DNA of 64,000 nt from Rhodococcus tibetensis (GCF_024438035.1 NZ_JANFQF010000024.1:28376-92375), one strand, 5' to 3'. Positions 44,926-53,653 are shown, counted from the first letter of the stretch. Made by a program: numbers and translations. Notes: a model not told the origin generated them from the letters alone.

Positions 44926-46072
44926 AGCTGAACCGGTAGTCGGCGAACCGCTCGTCAACCTGTTCAGCCGTCAGCCCGAACTCCTCGAGGGTGTACCTGT
45001 GGGATGGCCGGCGGTCGCCTGTGCGGCTCTCGGCATGCATGGCCTCCATGGCCGACTGCGCCGACGGGCTGAGCTCGAGACCGAAATGGGTGTAGACGCC
45101 CTCTACGGTCCCGAGGGGATCGGCCACGAAGTCGTGGTAGTCGACGTCGAGGAACTGGGCGCGGTCGTGCTTGGCCCGCACTTCGGTGAACTTGTCGAGT
45201 CCGCGCGCCCACAATTCGAGCTGGCTCTCACCGATCACGCGGCCGCGAAACTTCTCCGACCATCCGTCCGTCGCCTGCTCGGCCAGGCTGCACATCGAGG
45301 GAACGATAGTGCGCGGGGGCCGGTGCGTCTGGATCACCAAAGCATCCGGGTACACCGCGAGCAACTCGTCGAGGGCGAACAGGTGGCTGGGATTCTTGAG
45401 CACCCAGCGGCGGTCGCGGTCGGGGAGTCCGATCAGTTGCAGGTTCTTCTTGTGCCGCTGATAGGCGTTGGTCCAGTCCTGGGTTGCGAGCCACCGCGAG
45501 TACGTCGGGAGATGCGCTAGGCACTCGTACGAAATCGATGTGTAGGTCTGGCGGAGGAGCTGCCAGCATTCCTCGACCTCGCTCGCGGACATGTAGTGCA
45601 CACCCATGAACTCGGGTCGTTCGATGTGATGTCGGCTGAAGCCTTCCTCGATCTTCTGGAACACCGGATTCGACGCCCACGTCTCCCGTGGCGGCCGCGG
45701 TTGCGGCATTTCCGTCAACCACATCTCGAGTCCCTGATGCGACGGATCCGCAGTCAGTAGCCGGTGCAGTGCGGTGGTTCCGGTCCGAGGCAGCCCGGTG
45801 ACGAAGATGGGGCGATCGATCGAAACGTCGGCGTACTCGGGGTGCTGCGTCCATTCGGCCTCGCTGAGCAACCGGGCCACGAGTGCGCCGCGGAGGAAGA
45901 CCCTTGCGACCTTGCTGCCGAGCGGTGTCAGTTGCTCGTCGGTGGCGTAGGAGTCCAGCAGGACGCCGAGTGCGTCGGTGTAGTCGTCGGGGCCGAAGTC
46001 GGTCAGTCCGGTCATGCGGGTAGCGGACTCGTGGAGGTCCTCGACCGTGCCGACAGTGGTGCGCTCACTCAT
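44915..46072 (-). CDS. PAPS-dependent sulfotransferase
   Basis: 385 aa starting MSERTTVGTVEDLHESATRM. PAPS 5'-phosphosulfate loop IFVTGLPRTGTTALHRLL (about residues 90-107). RWVLKNPSHLFALDELLAVY with the later DALVIQTHRPPRTIVPSMC corresponds to the 3'-phosphate-binding region (Ser in HRPPRTIVPS). This is the Sulfotransfer_3 family common in mycobacteria and rhodococci. It would transfer sulfate from PAPS to a hydroxyl or amine of a lipid, sterol or xenobiotic; the acceptor is unknown. Third gene of the minus-strand arm behind the IclR operator, whose right arm makes PAPS. Confidence 0.88.
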   Translation of the reverse strand: MSERTTVGTVEDLHESATRMTGLTDFGPDDYTDALGVLLDSYATDEQLTPLGSKVARVFLRGALVARLLSEAEWTQHPEYADVSIDRPIFVTGLPRTGTTALHRLLTADPSHQGLEMWLTEMPQPRPPRETWASNPVFQKIEEGFSRHHIERPEFMGVHYMSASEVEECWQLLRQTYTSISYECLAHLPTYSRWLATQDWTNAYQRHKKNLQLIGLPDRDRRWVLKNPSHLFALDELLAVYPDALVIQTHRPPRTIVPSMCSLAEQATDGWSEKFRGRVIGESQLELWARGLDKFTEVRAKHDRAQFLDVDYHDFVADPLGTVEGVYTHFGLELSPSAQSAMEAMHAESRTGDRRPSHRYTLEEFGLTAEQVDERFADYRFSSTT

Positions 46073-46092
46073 GGTGCTCCGGTTCTTTCTCG

Positions 46093-46893
46093 CTAGTGAT
46101 GGAATTCGCCGCAGTTGACGTCGAGGCACTGACCGGTGACGGCGCGTGCCATCGGCGACGCGAGAAAGATGACGGCGTCGGCGACTTCTTCGGTCTCGGG
46201 AAGTCTCTTCAGGTCGGTGCCCGCGGCAGTGTGCTCGTAGATCTGCTGCACAGTCGTCCCGTACTTGTCGGCCTGGTGCGCGAAGTACTGCTTCAACGTC
46301 TCACCCCAGATATATCCGGGCGCAACGGAGTTCACTCGGATTCCCTGCGGTCCGAGTTCGGTCGCGAGTGATTGTGACATAGCCAGGAGGGCGGATTTGG
46401 CCATCTTGTAACTGCCGTAGCGTTCCTGCGAGTGTCGGAGCACCATCGAGTTGACGTTCACCACCGCTCCGGAAGATTCGGCCAGAGCGGGGGTGAAGAG
46501 CTGCGTCAGACGGAGCGCGCCGAGCACGGTCAGCTCGAAACTGCTGCGGATGGAATCGAAGTCGGTCCGCGCCAGCGATTTCATCGACGGGACCGAGAAC
46601 GCGTTGTTCACGAGTACGTCAACCTGGCCGTACGCATCGACTGTCGCGGAGACGAGATTCTCCGCGGAGGCGTGGTCGGTGATGTCCGTCGGGACCGTCA
46701 CCGCGCGGCGGCCGAGCGTGATGATGTCCTTGGCCACCTCCTCGAGCCGGGAAGCAGTGCGAGCAGCGAGGACCAGGTCGGCGCCGGCTCGCGCACACCG
46801 CACCGCGAGCGTGCGACCCAAGGCGGGGCCGACACCGGAGATCACGACTACCTTATCGCGCAACAGGTTACCGTCGATCACGGCGGCGCTCAT
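46093..46893 (-). CDS. short-chain dehydrogenase/reductase
   Basis: 266 aa starting MSAAVIDGNLLRDKVVVISG. The NAD-binding motif is degenerate at one place (GVGPALGRTLAV in place of TGxxxGIG). The active site is S in VVNVNSMVLRHS and YxxxK in YGSYKMAKSALLAM. C-terminal GQCLDVNCGEFHH replaces the usual DGG. It probably oxidises or reduces a hydroxyl/ketone on the same compound handled by the sulfotransferase. Its start overlaps the DUF1214 gene stop (4 bases) and its stop is 20 bases from the sulfotransferase ATG. Confidence 0.88.
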   Translation of the reverse strand: MSAAVIDGNLLRDKVVVISGVGPALGRTLAVRCARAGADLVLAARTASRLEEVAKDIITLGRRAVTVPTDITDHASAENLVSATVDAYGQVDVLVNNAFSVPSMKSLARTDFDSIRSSFELTVLGALRLTQLFTPALAESSGAVVNVNSMVLRHSQERYGSYKMAKSALLAMSQSLATELGPQGIRVNSVAPGYIWGETLKQYFAHQADKYGTTVQQIYEHTAAGTDLKRLPETEEVADAVIFLASPMARAVTGQCLDVNCGEFHH

Positions 46894-48062
46894 CCCAGCA
46901 TCCGACCCGCGACAGCGGCTTGCCGCGCGGCGATCCGCGCGGCATAGCCGTCGGGTGTGATGGCGTTGGACTGGTAGTACGGAAGTTTTCCGGGGACCTC
47001 GTCCGTCCGGACGACCTCGATTCGCGGTCCGTCGGCCTCGGTCAGTTCTCGAGAAACACGTTGCCAACGGAATTGGAGATAGCCGCGACCGTGCCCGGTC
47101 GTCTCGATCCAGTTGGTGATTCCCGGATCGGTCCCGCTGACGACGAGACGAATCATTCCGTCGGGGTCTACCTGCGACTGCGAGACGTTCAGGGAGGTCT
47201 GGTGGTTGATGTAGTCGAGGGAGATGTACCACATGCTGCCGAGCTGGAACCCCTGGTAGGGAACGTCGGCCCGCGGGACGGTGATGATGATGGCCTGATC
47301 CTCGGAAATGTCGTAGTGCCCGACGGAGGAGTACTGGGTGGCCAATCCGCCTGGTGTGAGCCGGGGTTCGGTCATCGTGTTGACCGGTAGGTTGAGGTAG
47401 AACCACTCGGGAAATTGCAACCAGGTCTTGACCCGCGAGACGAGAGCCTTGCCTGCTCGTGCATAGCGCTTCTCCACCGACTCCCGGGTGAGGGGATCCG
47501 GGGCGTTACCGCTCGTGTCGGCGCGCGCGATCCGAATCGTTCCGCGTCGTTGACTCCAGTCGCTGTAGACCTCACGGACCACCAATTGTGAGGAGCCCGG
47601 CGCGAGCGGAAAGAAATTGCGCCGACTCGCGTCCACGTCGACCCCGGGGCCGAACCGGACCTCGAAGCTGCCGTCGCGGGCAATATCGATCTCCCTGTCG
47701 TCGAATGCGGTGACGCTGCCGGGAACGTTTGCGGCCGTGTAATTTCCGCTGAGGATCTGGAAACTGAGGTCTGCGGTGGTGCCCCTCGTGCCGGTGACGA
47801 CGTAGTCGACGTCGTCTCGGATCCGTGCGCCGAAGTACAGGGTGTCGGGGTTGTCGAGGCCCATCTTCATGTAGGGCCCCGTGCCGGAGATGAAGGTCGG
47901 GTGGGATTGTTCGGTGGCCCAGGCTGCGTGAGTTGTTGCGAGGATTCCGCCCGCGAGGTACTGGTAGCCCTCGAGTAGATCCTGCTCGGTCCGGATGTGG
48001 GGGGCGGTCTCGATCAGTTTCTCGGCCTCGGCCATGGCGTCGGCAAATGGGTCGGTCAGCAC
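46890..48062 (-). CDS. DUF1214 domain protein
   Basis: 390 aa with a GTG start at 48062 (VLTDPFADAM), chosen because GAGGAG lies 6 bases upstream. An ATG ten codons further up (48092) sits close to the operator and lacks a ribosome site. The C-terminal third matches DUF1214: FQLGSMWYISLDYINHQTSL and GYLQFRWQRVSREL. The family is of unknown function and in this group is often encoded beside SDR and sulfotransferase genes in mycolata. No signal peptide. First gene of the minus arm under the IclR operator. Confidence 0.8.
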   Translation of the reverse strand: MLTDPFADAMAEAEKLIETAPHIRTEQDLLEGYQYLAGGILATTHAAWATEQSHPTFISGTGPYMKMGLDNPDTLYFGARIRDDVDYVVTGTRGTTADLSFQILSGNYTAANVPGSVTAFDDREIDIARDGSFEVRFGPGVDVDASRRNFFPLAPGSSQLVVREVYSDWSQRRGTIRIARADTSGNAPDPLTRESVEKRYARAGKALVSRVKTWLQFPEWFYLNLPVNTMTEPRLTPGGLATQYSSVGHYDISEDQAIIITVPRADVPYQGFQLGSMWYISLDYINHQTSLNVSQSQVDPDGMIRLVVSGTDPGITNWIETTGHGRGYLQFRWQRVSRELTEADGPRIEVVRTDEVPGKLPYYQSNAITPDGYAARIAARQAAVAGRMLG

Positions 48063-48108
48063 GCCGTGCTCCTCACGATGGGGGTGGTACATATATGTAC
48101 CTGCGTGG

Positions 48109-48142
48109 TAGAACGTGATGGACCGACAATAGAACGTGTTCT
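48109..48142. promoter_or_regulatory. IclR operator between divergent arms
   Basis: TAGAACGTG occurs twice, at 48109-48117 and 48130-48138, 21 bases apart. The second copy is part of the perfect dyad AGAACGTGTTCT (48131-48142). CGACAATAGAACGTGTT (48124-48140) recurs exactly, in inverse orientation, at 49102-49118 before cysD. It ends 14 bases before the iclR ATG, overlapping its promoter. Confidence 0.75.
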
Positions 48143-48154
48143 AAGGAGTGGTCA

Positions 48155-49090
48155 ATGGCAGCCATGGACGACGGCGTCGACAGAGTCCAGGGGCGACGGT
48201 CGCCGCCGACGGAACGGGTGGTGCAGGTGCTCGACTTCCTGGTGTCCCGCAAAGAGCGCAGGTTCGGCCTGTCCGAACTCGCGCGCGCCCTCGACATCAG
48301 TAAGCCGACGTGCCTGGGCATCCTCGCCGAACTTGTTCGCGGCGGCTATCTGGTCCGCGATCCGGCCACGAAGTCCTACGGACTCGGTCCCGCATTGATC
48401 GCGGCGGGGCGGGCGGCGCAGCAGGGGTTCGCGGCCGGCCCGGTGGCACGCAGACATCTTTCGGCCCTGAGTGCCGAGTATCAGACGACATGCACCGCGT
48501 CCGCAGTCGTCGGTGACCGGATCGCAGTCCTGGAACTGACGAGTCCTCCCGGCGTGCGGGCCGCCGCCAAGGTGGGGGAGATGTATCCCTTCGCGCCGCC
48601 CGTCGGCCTGATGTACGTGCTGTGGGACGGCGAAGAAGCCCTGCAGGCGTGGCTGCGGCGAGAACCGACCCTGCCGGTTCGTCTCGATCGGGATCGGTTG
48701 CGCAAGGTGGTCGAGGAATGCGCGCGGACGGGATACCTCGTCGAAACCCTTACTCCGGTCGGTCAACGCCTGCACACATTGATGGCCGGCGTCGCCGCAC
48801 ACGATCTGCCACCGGAACTACGCGACGTGCTCGGAGAGATGGTGTCCAGCCTGGGAGAGCGAGTGCATCTCGATGCCGAACATACCGATCCCGGGGCGAT
48901 GCATCCCGTCAGCCTGATCGCCGCGCCGACGTATGACGCCGAGGGCCATCAGGCCATGGTGCTCACGCTGTATGTGGGTGCTGAGCTCGCATCGGCCGAC
49001 ATCGCCCGTCGAGGCAGAGCGCTCGCAGTGGCCGCGGACGCGATCACTCAGGAGGTGGGAGGACGTCGCTCTCGCGAGGCGAGGCATTGA
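48155..49090 (+). CDS. IclR-family regulator of the sulfation cluster
   Basis: 311 aa. N-terminal winged helix (ERVVQVLDFLVSRKERRFGL, SELARALDISKPTCLGILAE, then YLVRDPATKSYGLGPALIAA), followed by the IclR effector domain (about residues 90-305). IclR proteins bind small carboxylic or aromatic ligands and either repress or activate nearby catabolic genes. AAGGAG precedes the ATG. The operator dyad lies immediately upstream, and an identical box lies in front of cysD just after the gene, so it probably controls both arms and itself. Confidence 0.9.
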   Translation: MAAMDDGVDRVQGRRSPPTERVVQVLDFLVSRKERRFGLSELARALDISKPTCLGILAELVRGGYLVRDPATKSYGLGPALIAAGRAAQQGFAAGPVARRHLSALSAEYQTTCTASAVVGDRIAVLELTSPPGVRAAAKVGEMYPFAPPVGLMYVLWDGEEALQAWLRREPTLPVRLDRDRLRKVVEECARTGYLVETLTPVGQRLHTLMAGVAAHDLPPELRDVLGEMVSSLGERVHLDAEHTDPGAMHPVSLIAAPTYDAEGHQAMVLTLYVGAELASADIARRGRALAVAADAITQEVGGRRSREARH

Positions 49091-49095
49091 CCAAG

Positions 49096-49119
49096 TTCTG
49101 AAACACGTTCTATTGTCGA
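49096..49119. promoter_or_regulatory. second IclR-type box upstream of cysD
   Basis: AACACGTTCTATTGTCG (49102-49118) is the exact reverse complement of 48124-48140. With TTCTGAA just before it, it forms a looser dyad. It lies 73 bases before the cysD ATG, in the same orientation relative to transcription as the upstream copy has to the DUF1214 gene. Confidence 0.7.
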
Positions 49120-49191
49120 GTGGTCCTTTTCGACCGGGTCGGTCCAAATATGAACCGGCTCGGTATGGCTCTCGCGACGAGGAGTCGCTCC

Positions 49192-50118
49192 ATGACCTCA
49201 TCCACGGCACCGCCCGTCTACGAGCTGTCGCATCTCGGCGCGCTCGAGGCGGAGGCAGTGCACATCTTTCGTGAAGCGGCCGCGACGTTCGAGCGTCCGG
49301 TTCTGCTCTTCTCCGGTGGGAAGGATTCGGTGGTGATGCTCCACGTGGCCGCGAAGGCCTTCTGGCCTGCGCCGGTCCCTTTCGCCGTCATGCACGTGGA
49401 CACGGGGCATAATTTCGACGAGGTGATCGAGTTCCGTGATCGCACGGTGGAGCGACTCGGCCTGCGGTTGGTGGTGACGAGCGTGCAGGACGACATCGAT
49501 GCGGGCCGCGTCAGTGAAGAGACGGGAGCGCGTGCCAGCCGAAATAGACTCCAGACCACGGCGCTCCTGCGCGGCATCACGGACAACGGCTTCGATGCCG
49601 TCTTCGGCGGTGCCCGCAGAGATGAGGAGAAGGCGCGCGCGAAGGAGCGGATCTTCAGCTTCCGTGACGAGTTCGGGCAGTGGGAGCCTCGGGCGCAGCG
49701 CCCGGAACTGTGGAGTCTGTACAACGGCCGGCATCGCAAGCGTGAGCACATCAGGGTTTTTCCGCTGTCGAACTGGACCGAACTCGACATCTGGCAGTAC
49801 ATCAGCGAGGAAGGCATCGACCTTCCCGCTCTCTACTACGCGCATCGTCGCGAGGTGGTGCCGCGCGACGGAATGCTTCTGGCGCGCACCCGTTTCCTGA
49901 CGCTGCTGCCGGGCGACGAACCGTACGAGGCGCTCGTGCGGTTCCGGACCGTCGGCGACGCCACCTGCACGGGGTGCGTCGAATCGTCGGCGACCACCGC
50001 CGAGGCCGTCGTCACCGAGGTGGCGGCAAGCAGGGTGACCGAGCGTGGGGCGACCCGCGCGGACGACCGGATCTCCGAGGCCGGCATGGAGGATCGCAAG
50101 AAGGAAGGGTACTTCTGA
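49192..50118 (+). CDS. cysD: sulfate adenylyltransferase subunit 2
   Basis: 308 aa; ATG 49192 preceded by GAGGAG at 8 bases, preferred over a GTG at 49120. PP-loop ATPase: VLLFSGGKDSVVMLHVAAKA, HVDTGHNFDEVIEFRD, FGGARRDEEKARAKERIFSF and the CysD end EDRKKEGYF. With CysN it makes APS from ATP and sulfate. It stands directly behind the IclR box and its stop overlaps the cysNC start. No sulfate permease or sulfite-reduction genes are nearby, so the APS/PAPS made here need not serve cysteine synthesis. Confidence 0.94.
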   Translation: MTSSTAPPVYELSHLGALEAEAVHIFREAAATFERPVLLFSGGKDSVVMLHVAAKAFWPAPVPFAVMHVDTGHNFDEVIEFRDRTVERLGLRLVVTSVQDDIDAGRVSEETGARASRNRLQTTALLRGITDNGFDAVFGGARRDEEKARAKERIFSFRDEFGQWEPRAQRPELWSLYNGRHRKREHIRVFPLSNWTELDIWQYISEEGIDLPALYYAHRREVVPRDGMLLARTRFLTLLPGDEPYEALVRFRTVGDATCTGCVESSATTAEAVVTEVAASRVTERGATRADDRISEAGMEDRKKEGYF

Positions 50119-51968
50119 TGCCGCAGCTTCTCCGGGTCGCGACGGCGGGAAGTGTCGACGACGGAAAGTCCACTCTCATAGGCCGTCTGCTCTACGACTC
50201 CAAGGCGGTCTTCGAGGACCAACTCGAGTCGGTGGAGCGGACCAGCCGCGAACGCGGCGACGAGCACGCCGATCTCGCTCTGCTCACCGACGGCCTCCGC
50301 GCCGAACGAGAGCAGGGCATCACTATCGATGTCGCACACCGCTACTTCGCGAACCCGCACCGCAAATTCATCATCGCGGACACTCCGGGGCACGAGCAGT
50401 ACACCCGGAACATGGTGACCGGTGCCTCGACCGCAGACCTGGCATTAATTCTCGTCGACGCCAGGAAAGGGGTGCTCGAGCAGACCCGCAGGCACGCTTT
50501 CATCGCGAGCCTTCTCGGGATCCCGCACCTCGTGCTGTGCGTGAACAAGATGGACCTGGTGGGGTGGTCGGAGGAGCGCTTCGAAGAGATCAAGGAAGAG
50601 TTCCGGCAGTTCGCGATCAAACTGGAAGTGCACGACCTCACCTTCATCCCCGTCTCGGCGTTGCGCGGCGACAACATCGCGCAGCGGACAGCCAACATGT
50701 CCTGGTACGAGGGTGCGTCACTACTGCACCATCTCGAGCAGGTGCACGTCGCTTCCGACCGCAATCTCATCGACGCGCGATTCCCGGTGCAGTATGTGAT
50801 CCGGCCACAACGCCAGACGGATTCCACGCTGCACGACTTCCGGGGTTATGCAGGCACGATCGCCAGCGGAGTGCTCAAGCCGGGGGACGAGGTGGTGGTG
50901 CTGCCGTCGGGGTTCACCTCCACGGTCAGCGCCATCTGGGGGCCGGGCGGAACCGCCCTCGACGAGGCCTTCGCGCCGTCCGCGGTGTGTGTCCAGCTTG
51001 CCGATCAGTTGGACGTCAGCCGCGGTGACGTGTTGTGCCGCCCCAACAACCGGCCTCTCGTCGGCAGTGAACTCGACGCCATGGTGTGCTGGTTCAGTGA
51101 CCAGGCTGCCCTGGATCCGGACGCGCGGTACACGCTGCTCCACACCACCCGGGCCGTCAGGGCCACGGTGGCCCGCCTCGACTATCGGCTCGACGTCAAC
51201 ACGCTGCACCGCGACGAAACGGCACGGTCGCTCTCGCTCAACGAGATCGGCCGAGTTCAGCTGAAGACGTCACAACCTCTGATGTTCGACCCCTACCGCC
51301 GCAACCACGTGACGGGCAGTTTCATTCTCGTCGACGAGACCACGAACAACACCGTCGCGGCAGGGATGATCACCGGACCGACGCTGTCCCCGGCGAAAGT
51401 GGTGTGGCACGCGGCGGCGGTGTCGCGCGAGGAACGGCCCACCCGCGGACGCACCGTGTGGCTCACCGGCCTCTCGGCTTCGGGGAAGTCGACCGTCGCG
51501 GTCGAACTCGAAAGTCGGCTGGTCGCCTCCGGCGTGCCCGCGTACCGGCTCGACGGCGACAACCTGCGACACGGGCTCAACTCCGATCTCGGTTTCAGTG
51601 CCGCGGACCGCGCCGAAAACGTCCGACGGGTCGGTGCGGTGGCGCAGCTGCTTGCCGACGCTGGTGTCGTCGCGATCGCCTCTCTCATCAGTCCCTACCG
51701 CGCAGATCGGGAGCGCGTGCGCGCAGAGCATCGGGCGGCGGGGGTCGACTTCATCGAAGTGTTCGTCGACACCCCGGTGCAGCAGTGCGAGGCCCGCGAT
51801 CCCAAGGGAATGTATGCGAAGGCGCGGGCCGGGGAGATCAAGGGGTTTACGGGAGTCGACGACCCGTACGAGGCACCCGGGGAAGCTGAACTCGTACTCC
51901 GGCCGGAGGACGGCACGCCGAGCGAACAAGCGGCGAAGATTATGGAATTGTTGAGACGTGACCTCTGA
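50118..51968 (+). CDS. cysNC: bifunctional sulfate adenylyltransferase subunit 1 / APS kinase
   Basis: 616 aa from ATG 50118 (one base shared with the cysD stop). Residues 1-425: CysN GTPase with GSVDDGKSTLIGRLLYD (G1), DTPGHEQYTRNM (G3) and NKMD (G4), then elongation-factor-like beta domains. Residues about 440-616: CysC APS kinase with GLSASGKSTVAVELESRL, LDGDNLRHGLNSDLGF and ISPYRADRERVR. Together the product is PAPS, the sulfotransferase donor. The fusion is common in mycolata. Its last 11 bases overlap the CysQ gene. Confidence 0.95.
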   Translation: MPQLLRVATAGSVDDGKSTLIGRLLYDSKAVFEDQLESVERTSRERGDEHADLALLTDGLRAEREQGITIDVAHRYFANPHRKFIIADTPGHEQYTRNMVTGASTADLALILVDARKGVLEQTRRHAFIASLLGIPHLVLCVNKMDLVGWSEERFEEIKEEFRQFAIKLEVHDLTFIPVSALRGDNIAQRTANMSWYEGASLLHHLEQVHVASDRNLIDARFPVQYVIRPQRQTDSTLHDFRGYAGTIASGVLKPGDEVVVLPSGFTSTVSAIWGPGGTALDEAFAPSAVCVQLADQLDVSRGDVLCRPNNRPLVGSELDAMVCWFSDQAALDPDARYTLLHTTRAVRATVARLDYRLDVNTLHRDETARSLSLNEIGRVQLKTSQPLMFDPYRRNHVTGSFILVDETTNNTVAAGMITGPTLSPAKVVWHAAAVSREERPTRGRTVWLTGLSASGKSTVAVELESRLVASGVPAYRLDGDNLRHGLNSDLGFSAADRAENVRRVGAVAQLLADAGVVAIASLISPYRADRERVRAEHRAAGVDFIEVFVDTPVQQCEARDPKGMYAKARAGEIKGFTGVDDPYEAPGEAELVLRPEDGTPSEQAAKIMELLRRDL

Positions 51969-53097
51969 CGCGCGGCTCGCGGCCGATATCGCCTCCGGTG
52001 CAGGTGCCTTGTTGCTGGACATCCGTGCTGCCGGACTCGGATCCGCGGACGGGCGTGAGCTGGGCCGGCGCGGTGACGTTGCCGCCGACGCGTTCATCTC
52101 CGGGAAACTGGCGGCCGAGCGTCCCGGGGATTCCGTTCTCTCCGAGGAGTCGGCCGACGACCGGTCGCGACTCGACAGCGATCGGGTCTGGATCGTCGAT
52201 CCCCTCGACGGCTCGAAGGAATACGGGTCACCGGGGCACTCGGACTGGGCCGTGCACGTCGCGTTGTGGGAGCGTGGCCGGGGCATCACCGCCGCCGCGG
52301 TGTCCCAACCGGCGTTGGGGGCGGTGTACGCGAGTGACGACGGGAGCCGCGCAGTGCACGCCGAGGAACTCCCGGCGCGACCGCGCATCGTGGTGAGTGC
52401 CAGTAGGCCGCCGGCATTCATCGACGCCGTAGCGACGCAGATCGGCGCGGAGGTTCGGACCATGGGGTCGGCGGGTGCCAAGGCGATGGCCGTGCTGCGG
52501 GGTGACGTGGACGCGTACGTGCATGCGGGCGGACAGTGGGAATGGGACTCGGCGGCTCCGGTAGGTGTCGCCGCGGCCGCGGGCCTGCATTGCTCACGTA
52601 TCGACGGAATGCCGCTGCAGTACAACGAGTCTCATCCGTATCTCCCCGATCTGGTGATCTGCCGGCCGGAGCTGGCGCAGTCACTCCTCGCTGCGATCGC
52701 CGAACACGCTACCGACACCGCCGACAGCGGACGCGTTGCGATGGCCCGCGCCTACATCGACGCGCTCGTGAGCCACGACGCGACGAAGGTACGGCTCGCC
52801 GACACCGCCTGGCGTGTGGAGAACGGTCAGCGCACCGGCGACTCGGGGTCGTTCATCCGGGACGAACTCGAGAACGGGCCGCAATACCAGGCCATCCAGG
52901 CAGTTCGCGAGCTCTCGTTCCACGAGTGGGGCGAGAACGTGGTGGCGCGGTTCCTGCTCGACCTCGGGGTTGCGCCCACCGAGGTCACGACGGTCCGCAT
53001 CACCGAGCATTTCCACATCCCGGCCGGAGCGATCCAGTCGGTCATGGCCATCATCGAACCGTACGCAACCGAAGGGAATGCCGATGACCCCCGATGA
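51958..53097 (+). CDS. cysQ: CysQ-type 3'(2'),5'-bisphosphate nucleotidase fused to an NTF2-like domain
   Basis: 379 aa, GTG start inside cysNC. Residues 1-240 are an inositol-monophosphatase-fold phosphatase with SEESADD, the CysQ signature VWIVDPLDGSKEYGSPGHSD, and WDSAAPVGVAAAAG (metal ligands D/D/D/E/D intact). It would turn PAP, the sulfotransferase by-product, into AMP. Residues 255-379 (beginning DSGRVAMARAYIDALVSHDA) are an extra domain of the NTF2/SnoaL-like, DUF8021-like type; CysQ proteins normally stop near residue 250-275. The fused part may bind or act on the sulfated compound. Overlaps the next gene by 14 bases. Confidence 0.8.
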   Translation: MTSDARLAADIASGAGALLLDIRAAGLGSADGRELGRRGDVAADAFISGKLAAERPGDSVLSEESADDRSRLDSDRVWIVDPLDGSKEYGSPGHSDWAVHVALWERGRGITAAAVSQPALGAVYASDDGSRAVHAEELPARPRIVVSASRPPAFIDAVATQIGAEVRTMGSAGAKAMAVLRGDVDAYVHAGGQWEWDSAAPVGVAAAAGLHCSRIDGMPLQYNESHPYLPDLVICRPELAQSLLAAIAEHATDTADSGRVAMARAYIDALVSHDATKVRLADTAWRVENGQRTGDSGSFIRDELENGPQYQAIQAVRELSFHEWGENVVARFLLDLGVAPTEVTTVRITEHFHIPAGAIQSVMAIIEPYATEGNADDPR

Positions 53098-53473
53098 GCT
53101 GGTCACCCGATTCTGCGCCGAATGGTCCGACCCCGACCCGGCCGCGATCGCCGAGTATTTCACGGAAGACGCGGTCTATCACAATATTCCGATGGAGCCG
53201 GTCAGCGGGCGGGACGCGATCCGTGAGTTTGTGACGGGTTTCGTCGCCGCTTTCGGCGGCATCGAATTCCGGGTGCACCGTCAGGTCGGCAGTGCCGGCG
53301 GGGAGGACGGGAGCGGTGTGATCATGAACGAACGGGTCGACGTGTTCGACATCAATGACACCAGGGTGGAGTTGCCGGTCGTCGGCGTCTTCGAGATCGC
53401 CGACGGCAAGATCGCCGCGTGGCGCGATTACTTCGACATGGCGCCGATCCAGGCGGCGGCGGCCGGAAACTAG
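53084..53473 (+). CDS. limonene-1,2-epoxide-hydrolase-like protein
   Basis: 129 aa. NTF2-like fold with the residue set of limonene-epoxide hydrolase: Y32 and N34 (VYHNIPM), R84 and D86 (NERVDVF), D115 (AWRDYFD), equivalent to Tyr53, Asn55, Arg99, Asp101 and Asp132 of the Rhodococcus enzyme. In mycobacteria the same family includes the cholesterol-5,6-oxide hydrolase EphG. A role in hydrolysing an epoxide of a terpenoid or sterol, then sulfated, is an inference. Starts 14 bases inside the end of the CysQ fusion gene. Confidence 0.82.
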   Translation: MTPDELVTRFCAEWSDPDPAAIAEYFTEDAVYHNIPMEPVSGRDAIREFVTGFVAAFGGIEFRVHRQVGSAGGEDGSGVIMNERVDVFDINDTRVELPVVGVFEIADGKIAAWRDYFDMAPIQAAAAGN

Positions 53474-53505
53474 AATTGCCCTCCCGCACTCCCGGGTGGA
53501 CTTCC

Positions 53506-53528
53506 ACTGAATGTTGACGTCAGATTCA
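53506..53528. promoter_or_regulatory. shared operator motif, site A
   Basis: CTGAATGTTGACGTCAGATTCAA; the core GTTGACGTCAGATTCAA (53512-53528) matches site D (62041-62057) at 14 of 17 positions. TGACGTCA inside is itself palindromic. 125 bases upstream of the lactonase gene. Confidence 0.55.
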
Positions 53529-53653
53529 ATTGCGCTCTACTGTGAGCGGTCAGCGCTATGACGGTCGTCACAGGTGAGAGGACGTGAGGATGTGCCGGGG
53601 TCGATCTCGCCTGGCAGCCCCGCCGAGTCCGTCCGACCAGGAAGAGAGCACTC

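Noticed and set aside
48063..48092. ATG at 48092 as the start of the DUF1214 gene
   Set aside because: No ribosome site, and it lies in the promoter/operator zone. GTG 48062 has GAGGAG 6 bases upstream.
49120..49191. GTG at 49120 as the start of cysD
   Set aside because: It would begin beside the regulatory box and add 24 non-conserved residues. ATG 49192 has GAGGAG at good spacing and gives normal CysD length.
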